Shown here: piece after piece, positions 10,918-20,429 of the stretch
How positions within the stretch are numbered: position 1 is the stretch's first letter
Layout: each line of letters opens with the position of its first letter
NCBI GenBank assembly: GCA_051453625.1
Contig: JBOZIK010000001.1
Span: forward strand, 208,331,901-208,375,016
Source of the DNA: Welwitschia mirabilis
Taxonomy: Eukaryota; Gnetophyta; Gnetopsida; Welwitschiales
DNA: 43,116 nucleotides
Direction: 5' to 3'
Position numbers and translations under genes: made by a program
The notes under the pieces: generated by a model
The model's database searches: none
What the model was told of the DNA's origin: nothing
The model's input: only the letters and a program-made list of their open reading frames with translations

Positions 10918-11293
10918 TTAATTTCACTACCCCTTATTTTGTATCTTTTAGTGAACTTATTACAGGCAGGGCCTTCCTTCATGATCAGGGTAGTGAGATC
11001 CCTTCTTACATCATGTATTTGTTATCAGTTTTAGTTAGTGGAGTTTCCTTGGATTAGGCCTCCATTATCTATTTATCCACTCTTTCTCAGTTAACTCACC
11101 TAAAGCAAATTGATGATAGGGATGAGTGTTTTTGTGCATATATAATTCATGGTTTATACTCTCCTTCCATGGGTGTTGGTGGTTTGCAATCTTTTAGATC
11201 TTTAAATGTGAAAATCCATCTTTGGTTTTGTATCCTCACTAAATTCCTATTTATTCCTTACTTCATTCTCATTTCTCTTCATCTATGGAGGGT
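10918..11293 (+). pseudogene. Decayed unknown protein, about 125 codons with one stop
   Basis: A plus-strand frame runs about 125 codons with a single TAG (in GAT TAG GCC, where one C-to-T change from CAG would explain the stop). Readable parts include SEIPSYIMYLLSVLVSGVSL, LSTLSQLTHLKQIDDRDECF and YIIHGLYSPSMGVGGLQSF. Such a long nearly open frame is notable in this AT-rich DNA. The pattern (PSYI.YLL..., ...DDRDECFCAYII) reminds me of proteins encoded beside plant retrotransposons, but I cannot name a domain. It is followed by further frame pieces up to 12800 on the same strand. Confidence 0.4.
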
Positions 11294-11434
11294 AAGGTTC
11301 TAGGGACTATGACCTTGGAGAAACATCCTAGGATACTTTTTCTATTTCATCTAAGCTATGAATCATTTTGTAGGGTTTTTGGATAATAAGTGTATTTCTA
11401 ATAACTCGTTTTAACTATATACTATTTTTTACAG

Positions 11435-11545
11435 ATGAGTAAGGATTTAGGGTCTAATAACTCTTCCTATCGAAAATAGGAGAAAGCTCCTATTACTCGC
11501 CCAATCCATGAGGGACCTGAGGATGATGAAACCTCCTTATCCTAG
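11435..11545 (+). pseudogene. Exon-like fragment, unknown
   Basis: The sequence ACTATTTTTTACAG directly before ATG at 11435 is a good 3' splice acceptor. The frame reads MSKDLGSNNSSYRK, a TAG, then EKAPITRPIHEGPEDDETSL and another TAG. It may be a second exon of the unknown plus-strand gene or element protein. About 350 bases of AT-rich sequence separate it from the next readable part. Confidence 0.25.
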
Positions 11546-11699
11546 CTTTATTTGATGACACTAATTTGATGGGGTATTATTTTGATTTCCATTGCTCTTC
11601 ATCTTTCTTTCTTTATTGTTTTTATTTGACATCATAATTTTACTTTAAATTTTATTTTCTTTTGTTTCATGTTCCACGCTCTAAAACATTAGCAGAGGA

Positions 11700-12498
11700 T
11701 GATCTCGATTTTACCTAGTAGTCTTTAGAGAATTCTTCAGTTCCATGGCTAAGGGAGGACTGCATAGCAATAAGTAACTTCTTTTCTTCTATTCCTTCCA
11801 CTAGCCTCTTCATGGATTTATTGTTCTCTTCTGATTCTTAAGGGGAGTAGGTATTTAATGAGTTTAATGAATTAATGGATTAAGGGATATATTCTACTTT
11901 CAGCCTCCAAACTAGAGTTTATTAGTTACTCACAAATCTCCATAACCTTCTTGTCATCCGTGTACAACTCCACAGGCTAATTTTAATGAGTAGGGTTAGA
12001 TATTATACAACATATATTAGCTATTATCGGTGGTACAGGCCCTTTATCTACAGATTAAGGAGCTTATGGATCAGTTAGAAGAGTACCTAACTCTCTCTAG
12101 CTTATTGCATACNNNNNNNNNNAGGCATTCATTCATCTTGTCTATATGGTGTTTACACTCATTCTCACTCTAAGGTAATAGATTTTCTGCAGGACTTTGA
12201 GTGTTACTGCTCTGCTTAATTTACCTTACATTGTCCTCCATAGTGCAAATGGCCTGCCCCACTTCAAGATTTCTATAATTTAATTGATACAATGGAATCT
12301 TTCTATTGTATGGCTTAGTATGGGGTAGTGAAATGGGAATCCATGAATGATTACCTATGAATGCTGGAAAATCTAGTAGAGAACATATGCTTATCGAAGA
12401 AGAGGTCGTAGGAAGAAACTTCCAGATTGTTGCATTGGACGAGAGCTAGGCTACTTTGTCTGCTTAATTATAAAAGAGTGAAAGGATGATCTAGACTT
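11700..12498 (+). pseudogene. Further frame pieces of the unknown plus-strand gene
   Basis: Scattered frames such as VVQALYLQIKELMDQLEEYL (about 12025-12090; coiled-coil-like) and NDYL*MLENLVENICLSKKR (about 12345-12405) run into the repeated ORF at 12523. A 10-N gap lies at 12113-12122. These look like the C-terminal half of a decayed protein. No domain recognised. Confidence 0.25.
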
Positions 12499-12522
12499 GC
12501 ATAGGTCATTTGGCCATCACGA

Positions 12523-12804
12523 TTGATGATATTATATCAGGGTGGAAAGCTCTCTATGGAGCATCTTTTAGGAACCTTGATGGCTTACAGTAAGCTTCAT
12601 ATGAAGCTTTATATGAAGCCATACCCCATCGTTGGTACAAATTCTTCAGCAGGTTCTTCTTCAGTCAAGATCAGCACTGTAGCAGTTCCTTACCATACTT
12701 CTGGGATGGAGATTATTCTAAGTAGTATGGAGTCAACCATTCCAAGCATGAAGGGTCATAATCTAGTTCCATTTTTCATGGAGGATTTTCTTTCTCAGCA
12801 GTGA
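12523..12804 (+). pseudogene. Repeated ORF, copy 1 (93 codons), unknown
   Basis: The frame begins MILYQGGKLS, continues MEHLLGTLMAYSKLHMKLY and ends MEDFLSQQ before TGA. The middle is Ser/Thr-rich (NSSAGSSSVKISTVAVPYH). Comparing with copy 2 at 13137, I count about nine amino-acid-changing and four silent differences, which is not what a constrained protein shows. It may be the C-terminus of the decayed unknown protein upstream. Confidence 0.35.
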
Positions 12805-13136
12805 TTCCATCTTTTAGTTATTTAAGATGTCATGCCCCCTGTGTTATTTGCTAGCATCTTGTTTCCTTTCTACCACATACTTTTTATGTACTGCTTGCCA
12901 TTTGGCCTATTATTTTAATGTTATGCTTCTGTTTATTATGAAATTGGATTGCTTCCTTGCTTTTCTTTTAANNNNNNNNNNNNNNNNNNNNNNNNNNNNN
13001 NNNNNNNNNNNNNNNNNNNNNNNNNNNNNNNNNNNNNNNNNNNNNNNNNNNNNNNNNNNNNNNNNNNNNNNGCACAGGTCATTTGGCCATCATGATTGAT
13101 GATATTAATGTCTTATATCAGGGTTGAAAGCTCTCT

Positions 13137-13385
13137 ATGGAGCATCTTTTAGGGACCTTGATGGCTTACAGTAAGCTTCATATGAAGCTTTATAAGAAGC
13201 CATGCCCCATCGTTGGGACAAATTCTTCAACAGGTTCTTCTTCAGGCAAGATCAGCACTGTAGCAATTCCTTACCATACTTCTGGAATGGAGATTATTCT
13301 AAGCAGTGTGGAGTCAACCATTCCAAGCATGGAGGGTCATAATCCAGTTCCATTTTCCATGGAGGATTTTCTTTCTCAGCAGTGA
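13137..13385 (+). pseudogene. Repeated ORF, copy 2 (82 codons), unknown
   Basis: Same frame and same TGA as the copy at 12523, starting at the internal Met (MEHLLGTLMAYSKLHMKLYK). An indel upstream shifts the frame so the first ten residues of copy 1 are lost. Ser/Thr-rich centre (NSSTGSSSGKISTVAIPYH). No recognisable domain. Confidence 0.35.
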
Positions 13386-13571
13386 TTCCATCTTTTAGTT
13401 ATTTAAGATGTCATGTCCCCTGTATTATTTGCTAGCGTCTTCTTTCCTTTCTACCACATAATTTTTATGTACTTGCCATTTGGCCTATTATTTTAATGTT
13501 ATGCTTCTGTTTATTTTGAAATTGGATTGCTTCCTTGCTTTTCTTTGAAGTAGAAGTTTATTACTTAACAT

Positions 13572-13585
13572 TGGCTTTGATACCA
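13572..13585 (-). other. Primer binding site, initiator-Met tRNA type
   Basis: The plus-strand sequence TGGCTTTGATACCA is, on the minus strand, TGGTATCAAAGCCA: 13 of 14 bases match the usual plant retrotransposon primer site complementary to initiator Met tRNA (TGGTATCAGAGCCA), the difference being G to A. On the minus strand it is preceded by ACA and two spacer bases, exactly where an LTR should end. It implies a minus-strand LTR element whose 5' LTR starts at 13588 and runs right, with its internal region to the left. Confidence 0.7.
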
Positions 13586-13587
13586 AA

Positions 13588-14540
13588 TGTATTATTCCAT
13601 TTTATCATTTTAAGATCATTTCATTATAAACAGGAAGATTTAAATATTATGCTACAATTGATAAGAATAACAAAGAATAGTTTCAGAAATTGCGGGCTTT
13701 ATTATTTATAATAGCGGATTACATTCCTTATTATTAGGCCAATAGCCTTGGACTAGTGGTCAAACGTAAAGATATGGGCTATGACTTGAGTTCCCCCTCA
13801 TAGAACCCTTGGGGACCAACCAAGGTTATTGTCGGTTACATCCACCCAATTTATCCATCCCCACCTAACATCATAGGCTTAAGTAGCAAAATGAAAGGAC
13901 ACAGTTTTACATATTTCGGTCACACCCATTCATAACAACTCGTTAATCATGCTCATTTAGTGCCTTAACACATTCTTTTACACATAGTGAATCTACAACG
14001 TTATAATGACACTAAAATTGAAAGGTTTAAAAAATGCACCTGACAAGTGTAACAACCTAGACTTTGATGCAATGAATTTTTGGATTAAGGTAAATGTATG
14101 GCATTTAGAACATAGTCACACTTTTCAAGGCTTTACTTCTTATATTATTAATGTCTTCCTCTTTATCATATATTAGTTTGTCTTTGTGTTTCTTCCTCTA
14201 AATACCCTCATTTGTAATGTTAAAGGCTCCTTCTTTGCATATTTTTAGCTTGTTAGGTAGTAGAAAATGAATTAAGTAGTTATGGAAGGGACTCACATGA
14301 CATTATCTTTGTCTAAACATTTCTAATTTTGATATTAATCAATTTTCAAACATTTATATCATAATGGTATTTGTTGAAGTGAGAGTTTAATAATTTTTCT
14401 CTCCTAAAACCAATGGAATAATGGTATATTTCTAATGAATGTTACATATTCTTCATGATGAAAGAAAATTTATGCTATCATTTCACATCCCTTTTTATTT
14501 TTGTGTTGTCCCATATCAAGCTCTTAAGCTTATAAAATGC
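13588..14540 (-). mobile_element. Probable LTR (minus strand), right end undetermined
   Basis: The LTR end is placed at 13588 (TG on the plus strand, CA on the minus strand) from the adjoining primer site. I cannot define the other end. The region is AT-rich and non-coding, with CCTCTAAATACCCTC at about 14194-14208 as a TATA-like word on the plus strand. If the SINE-like segment at 13735 is a separate insertion, it sits inside this LTR. Confidence 0.35.
13735..13860 (+). mobile_element. tRNA-derived SINE-like segment
   Basis: TTGGACTAGTGG (13748-13759) resembles an RNA polymerase III box A, and AGTTCCCCCTC (13789-13799) a degraded box B, about 29 bases later, close to tRNA spacing. CCCTTGGGGACCAACCAAGG follows. 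Alternatively GGGCTATGAC at 13777-13785 plus TTCCCCC mimics the LTR/polypurine junction seen at 42221-42240 and would mark an LTR end. I cannot decide between them. Confidence 0.35.
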
Positions 14541-15130
14541 GCAATTTATCATTGAGTGGCAATTGGGCAGCATGCAGCCCCCTGCATCCCACACAAATGG
14601 CATAAAAAAGAAAATGATTTATAGTTATAAGGGCATGGTATCAATTCTGAGAGATTTGATATCAAAGGAAAAACACCGCACAAAAAGAGACTGGTGTATT
14701 CATTCATAGGTTTGATTTTGCAGTGATGTTGCAAACAATTGAGAGATTCCGAATGAAAGAGCTGCTTGTATCTCCGCCAATCCTCATGGCTCTCTTGCAA
14801 TCACTGTTGATATCACGCACCAGTGAGAAAACAGGGTATAGCATTATTACAAAGATACCAGACTGAAACTCTCGCTTCAGGTGTCGTCTGTTTATATTTT
14901 CATTCATAGCTCATGATAAATCTACAGCATATGTAACTTGTCCTTAATGACGTAACTGGCGGGTTGTTTTTCTTTGTAAGCTTATAAGTAGGTAGGAAAT
15001 AGTTTCTTTTGACTGAATACCATGCACCAACAGCTCTTTCATACTCTCAGAAGTTCTTTGAAGCATAAAACAGATTTTTTTTTTTTAAATTTTCATTATA
15101 CACGTATTCTCTGTGAAAGAACTTTACCTG
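14540..15130. other. Less AT-rich unique segment flanking the CpG island
   Basis: Base composition becomes more balanced from about 14540, with words such as GCAGCATGCAGCCCCCTGCA, unlike the retrotransposon debris around it. A minus-strand ORF (14704-14907, MNENINRRHLKREFQ...) is open for 67 codons but has no recognised domain. The segment adjoins the two exon-like ORFs at 15231-15400 and 15517-15882 and could be the 3' part or downstream region of the same minus-strand gene. Confidence 0.35.
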
Positions 15131-15230
15131 TCAGTTGAGAATGTGATTTCTTAGAGATGAATTAAATTGAAGGCTCGCAAACATTGAAAGAGCGCAAAAA
15201 TAGAAAGCGAATTATCATATTTAGATTTAC

Positions 15231-15400
15231 CAGAGATGTTTGGGCTTGAAGTGACAACAGCTTTTGATTTTGATAACACCCAAAATCAATCCCACTAAAA
15301 CTCAAAGTCATCCCGGCGGAAGTCTCAACTGTGTCGTGCACGCTGCCTCTCCTCACATGGAAAATCCCTTCAACAAAACTTTGAAGTTTATCGGGATTAT
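15231..15400 (-). CDS. Putative internal exon, unknown protein
   Basis: On the minus strand a pyrimidine-rich tract ending GTTCACTCAG precedes 15400 and CATCTCTG|GTAAAT follows 15231, giving good acceptor and donor signals about 170 bp apart. One frame is open across it: DNPDKLQSFVEGIFHVRRGS, then VHDTVETSAGMTLSFSGIDF and GCYQNQKLLSLQAQTSL. A second acceptor/donor-like word, CTGACAGGTAAAG, lies about 100 bp downstream at 15128. It follows the GC-rich ORF at 15517-15882 with an intron-sized space of about 120 bp. No family recognised. Confidence 0.4.
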
Positions 15401-15516
15401 CTGAGTGAACTCAATGATAAGAGGGAGAAGCTCATAAAATGCAGTCGTGACGTTACACAAAACAGCAAAAGGATCATAAATAGTAAAAGACCAAAAAAAA
15501 TAGGGACTACTGAGGC

Positions 15517-15882
15517 TTAAACGGCGTTCTCAAGGGAAGGTTTCTGGAAGCCATTGAGGACGACGGGGCACCTCTTTGAATGAACACCGTCGAAGCCATG
15601 CGAGTCGGGGCTCGAAGCGCATCCACGTTTGACGATGCACACTCCGCCACAGGGTAGCACAGAGCTGCCATCGAGGGCCACGACGGCGCCGAGGTTGCAG
15701 CCCGCGATAGCAGCGAAGTCGACGTGCAGGTAGCTGAGGATCAACCTGGAGTCGTCGGAGGTCGCGGACGTCGTGTCTGGAAATTCCACGAGTAGAGCTG
15801 GCCCTGCATTCGCTGGTGACAGTGTAGGTGGTGCCGTCGGCACCCTACTATGCTGGCGTGCAGAGACTGTGTTGCGTGACAT
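15517..15882 (-). CDS. GC-rich ORF (121 aa), possible first exon of a host gene
   Basis: The only CpG-rich stretch in the window. The minus-strand frame starts at ATG 15882 (context CAACCATGT, A at -3) and stops at 15517. Third codon positions are strongly G/C in its second half, a sign of genuine coding (for example SDDSRLILSYLHVDFAAIAG and CNLGAVVALDGSSVLPCGG). It has several Cys (AGCN, LPCGGVC, KRGC, SKRC) and a Pro/Ala/Thr-rich N-terminus; no signal peptide or membrane segment is obvious. A frameshift may separate the first third, because another frame there reads GADGTTYTVTS. Near the stop, GCCGTTTAAG could serve as a weak splice donor to the exon at 15231-15400. I do not recognise the protein. 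Confidence 0.45.
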   Translation of the reverse strand: MSRNTVSARQHSRVPTAPPTLSPANAGPALLVEFPDTTSATSDDSRLILSYLHVDFAAIAGCNLGAVVALDGSSVLPCGGVCIVKRGCASSPDSHGFDGVHSKRCPVVLNGFQKPSLENAV

Positions 15883-15899
15883 GGTTGCTAATGAGAGGA

Positions 15900-16300
15900 G
15901 TACCTGAGAAAGCTAATGAAAGGAAAAGGCAACAAGGGAAACGTGCCAGGAAAATTTAGATTTACTAAAACGCATTACATATCTAGTTATAGAATAAAAG
16001 TTTCCCATTATAAGACTAACTATTACATTTTCTATTATAGAAAGGCTTCAAAAAAATTTTCCATTTGTTACTTACCTTACCACATAAACCAGAAAGTCGT
16101 TGCTTCTACTAAATCCTCTGGGAAGAATATGATACTGAGAGTGGGCTTTTTGTTATCACGTTCAACACTTCAAGATTTGATTACTGAAATTACAACTTAA
16201 GAGTGGGTACTGGGTGGTCTTCATAGAATCTTGCATAGAGGTATCATATTTCCATGTTGACCGTAATGAGCTTTGGAATTCATTATTCCAATTCGGTAGA
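15900..16300. other. Upstream flank of the GC-rich ORF
   Basis: Composition drops back to AT-rich immediately after 15900. On the minus strand this would be the promoter; words such as TCTATAACTAG (about 15980) are possible but unconvincing TATA elements. The plus-strand ORF 15916-16200 and minus ORF 16162-16362 show no family resemblance and are not called. Confidence 0.3.
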
Positions 16301-16446
16301 CCTTGGAAGGACTTAGGTCGTATTATATAAAGAATCGTCGGAATACTTTCTTTTTTCCTCACAAAAAAAAAAAGAAATTTTTCTGCTTTTACCGACTTTT
16401 GTGCTTGCGGCTAAGGCATTAGGGACGTGTGTGTCATATCCATTCG

Positions 16447-16489
16447 ATGTTATTGATTGAACTTGCATACCTTTCTCCAACTCATGCCC

Positions 16490-16520
<31 letters not shown>

Positions 16521-16605
16521 GAAATCCTAGATATCCCTTTCTCTAACCCATGCAAACAGGAAAAAAAAGGAAGGAAAGAAAGAAAGAAAGAAAAGAAAAG
16601 AAAAA
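16447..16605. repeat. Duplicated leader followed by A-rich microsatellites
   Basis: CCTTTCTCCAACTCATGC (16470) followed by A(12) and (GAAAA)n to 16524 is repeated as CCCTTTCTCTAACCCATGC (16536) followed by A(8), (GGAA)/(GAAA)n and (GAAAA)n to about 16603. So a roughly 65-bp unit with a purine tail is tandemly duplicated. The overlapping ORFs with Lys-rich or Phe-rich runs are simple-sequence artefacts. Confidence 0.8.
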
Positions 16606-16739
16606 CATAATGATTGTCTTTGTGATTGATAAAGTTGTATGCTTTGTTGTTGTGAAACAAGAATCACTCACTACTAGTAACTTATATACTATTTGCAAGG
16701 TAGACTCAATGAGTGACGGGCTTCTTGACATCTAACATA

Positions 16740-19700
16740 GTTATTAACATTTAGTGTAGTCTTAGTAACTAGAGGCTTTATGTCTAGTGAAGGATTTATA
16801 AATTAAAAGGCCCTCTACAAGTACAAAAATTTATATTTTGATTCTAGATTTTAACCTTCCAGAATTAGCTACAAAATTTGACCATCACATAGTAAAATCT
16901 TCTTGTGTTTGAAGTCTATCTTGTCAAGCAACCATCCTATTATCAGTTGGGATTTTGTGAGATTCTTGTATTAGGATAGTCAAGATCATCAACCAAGTTG
17001 TGGAAAACACTCTAAATTAACAATAGAGTAAGATTCACTTATATCTTTTTTTCTATAACACCCAAAAGATTGTACCAATCCTATAATTCTAACACATTAT
17101 CAAGGAAGATGGTTATGTGAAAGTCCACAAAAAGAAAAAAAAAACCATTTGGTGTCTATAATCATTGTTTCAAACCATTAACTACCCAAAATTATAGCTC
17201 AAGTAGTTAACCTCTAGTGCTAGAAGGATGCAATAGATAAACAGTATAATGTAATGATGTAAAGAGGGATTTGGACTTTAACGTCTAAACCATCTCACAA
17301 AGTTAACATTGTATGCTCTGAATGAAACTTCATAATGAAACTAAGGGAAGATAAAACCCCATATAGTTATAAGAGATACATTGTTGCTAAGGATTACCCT
17401 TGAATTTACAAAATTAATTATAAGATCTTATATATACATATATAAGAATATTATTAATTATAAGAGGGACATAAGGGAATTAATAGCTTGTCAAGCTAGG
17501 AGAAAAATAATGACATCTTTTCTTAAAATTCTATATAATTATGTAAAACCTATTGACCATTTCTTTTCCTTTGGAAAAACATCTACATTAGAAATGGTCA
17601 CCTAAAAGATTCACCTTTCATGGTAATTAGTTTCAAGACACAAACTTCTTATTTATGTGGAAATGGTACTTGCTTATTTATGAAACTAATTCATCCAAAA
17701 ATATTATCAATGCTTGAACATATCACTGGTCACATTTCAATTAGTCAAACATGGCCTTCTTACATAAAAGTAATGACAACTTATTTTTTTAATTGAATGT
17801 AGGACATAGCTTACTAATCTTGTAAGTCTCAATGAGACTAGCAGAAAAACATGACTAGGAAAGTTTTACATGAAATTCATTTTTATTAGAAAACCCACAA
17901 ACAAATGTAATGAAAAATGTTAAAAAAAAAGCAAAAAAATAAAAAAAAGGATAAAAAGAAAGATTAAGGGGAAAAAAATAATATGCATAAATGTGTAATT
18001 GAATGTTAACAAAACAATACAGACATCCAAAAGTAAATCTATGATGTCTTGGGATAAAGCCACTAGTGCAAGATAAAGAAAATGTTGGTTCTCTTTCCTT
18101 AAATAATTTAATGAGTTTAAATCTCATGAGATTTACCTTAATTTTATTTATTTAACATAATTAAAATATAATTTTAGATTTAAAAAGTCTTCTAATTACT
18201 GTTTGAGGATAAGAGCTGTATTTCTTAAATGTTTCAATAATCTACAAATTGAAAATGATATAAAAGTAGAGACGTTGAAGAAATCAACTAGGCTTAAAGT
18301 AATACTATATTTAGATATGATTTTGCAACTTATCATATTTTTCTCTTATTAATTATCCACCTCCATAACATAGCCTTAAAATTAATTTTCTAATGTTTTT
18401 GTTCTGCTGATTCACTTTTTGTGTCCCCAGTTCTCCATATAAGTGGTAAACTTATTCATTAACATTTACCTTCCATTAGTAAAGTACTTAATTAAAGTTT
18501 ACATGTACTAGCATAACAAAAAAAAGAAAAAAGAAAAAACACTAAAGATGTAATAGTTGTATGGAAATAGTTAGTTAAAATATATTTAACTACTCATGTG
18601 AGGTGGAACAATAAGAACTTAGTATATAACCGAAACCATTCAGTTTACATATTACACTTTCAACAGCGCAAGTCACTAGAACAACTAATAAGTTGTAGAG
18701 TCATACCATCATTTACATCATATTATAGTATATCCTTAATGTAGCTATATTTTAGCCACTCATTAATTAGATGAATAATATGGAAATAAAATAAGAAGGT
18801 ATCACCAAGCTATAATGGTATTGATATTGATATTTAAGATAAATAAATGTGGATGAATGATATTAACCATAGCCTTGATTTATTATTGAGGGTATTTTAG
18901 GTAGAGGAGAACTTACCACAAGTAAACTTGCATGTTGAGGGGTAAGGAATCTCATATTTAATTTGCTAAACACCTTATAATTTATTCTCATTTTATTTCT
19001 TCCTTGTTTACATAACTCATGAAGTATGTATAAAAGTATTGATGAAGCTTAATGTTGTTATTATATATATTCCAAAAAAATGCTTGTCTTACTCTTAGCT
19101 ACCTATAGGAATTAATTTATATTAAAATTTAGATGTTGATGGATGTGTTTTATAACAATCATGTTTGTTTCTAGTGTAATTCAATGTAATTATGTTATGC
19201 ATATTATAATTATACAATGATGTAGGTTTAGCATATTCCTTAATGATCATAGTTACTTTTAGTATGCTTTAATGCATTCAAGGTGTGCATCCTTAAATGT
19301 GTCTATTATATGTTTATGCATATGAATTTAATGTCTCAAGTACGTATTTGATACCTCAAAAATGTGATGATATAAAGCATCGTTTTATAATGAATAATAT
19401 GTATATTTTCCTCCCATTAGCTTTCATTAAGATGTGGAGAGAATGTGGAGAGAATAAAAGTGACTCTTATGCTTGGTGATTGAGGTTACCAACAGATTAT
19501 TATGTGACCACTTTAGGGTTTCACTATATGCATAGGTACCCATATGAGCTTTGCATTGCATTATTTTAAATGCATTTTTGTGTTTTGTGGTATATCAAAT
19601 GCATTTCTGAGCTATCTTGTGACATAAGAAATGCATATTGATTGCATTCTGGCATTGAATTTTTAAATATTACTTTCTTGCATTACCTTTTCAGTGGATC

Positions 19701-19900
19701 GTGTGCTTAATTACCGCATGCCCACCAACACAGACAATTTCCGTATATCACATGCTTATGCATATTGATAGTGATAGAAATGATGTCAAAGATAGAACTA
19801 CATGTGGTCTAAGTTCCTCTTGATTGGGATACACAGGCATAGTATTTTAGCCTTTGGTGCATCTGATTATTCAATTGCTATCTTTACACTTTTATGTGTG
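16740..19900. other. AT-rich DNA, nothing recognised
   Basis: More than 3 kb with frequent stops in all frames, several poly-A/T runs (17920-17975, 18515-18540) and no motif of a known gene, RNA or transposon that I can support. ORFs at 17381-17605, 17855-18127 and 19297-19479 are short, low-complexity and AT-driven. Confidence 0.6.
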
Positions 19901-19907
19901 TTCTCCA

Positions 19908-20165
19908 TTTAAATATTAACTAGTGGCATACTAATCCATAATTCTTAAATATCTAATTGTATATTAATTAAAATAATTAATTAGAATAATTATTTTTATT
20001 TTATATAATTGAGTAAGTTATTTAAGTGACATAGCATCATATGGATTTCTTACTGTGAATCCTCTGGGTAAATCTTATAATAAGTAATCATTTAAACATA
20101 AAGTTCTTATTATAATTAATTTAAAACATTTTGATTTATAAGGGTGATCAATGGCTTGGTTGTAA
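19908..20165 (+). repeat. Dispersed repeat, copy 1
   Basis: ATTTAAATATTAACTAGTGG onwards matches 24340-24600: the first 100 bp nearly identical, the rest more diverged but collinear (CCTMTGGGTAAATCT, ATAAGTAATCATTT, CATAAGGGCAAT-like words). Same orientation, 4432 bases apart. It could be the LTR of a non-coding element or simply a member of a dispersed family. Confidence 0.8.
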
Positions 20166-20429
20166 TATTATCTATGTCCTACTACCTAAGGAGATTTATC
20201 ACTAACTATATATTAATAATAAGGATGTACTAATAGAATTCACAACCTTAAGAAAGGAAATATACATAAAGCCTATCTTGAGGACCAATAGATACTGATT
20301 AAAAATGTTGCAAAAAGTAAAATTTCATAATATAAACCTGACAAGCTAGTCTAAAAAACTATCATCTATTATTCCATTGTATTTCATAAAGAGAAATCAT
20401 AATACCTATATATAACCCTCATGTCTAAG

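Larger units (their letters stand above)
12499..13549. repeat. About 470-bp repeat pair flanking a 100-N gap
   Basis: Bases 12499-12971 recur at 13072-13549 with about 95 percent identity and a few short indels, separated only by the 100-N gap 12972-13071. The second copy continues beyond the first. Both contain the same short ORF. A failed merge of two contig ends or alleles is as plausible as a real tandem duplication. Confidence 0.9.

Noticed and set aside
16313-16735. Phe-rich and Lys-rich ORFs around 16.5 kb
   Set aside because: Generated by A-rich microsatellites.
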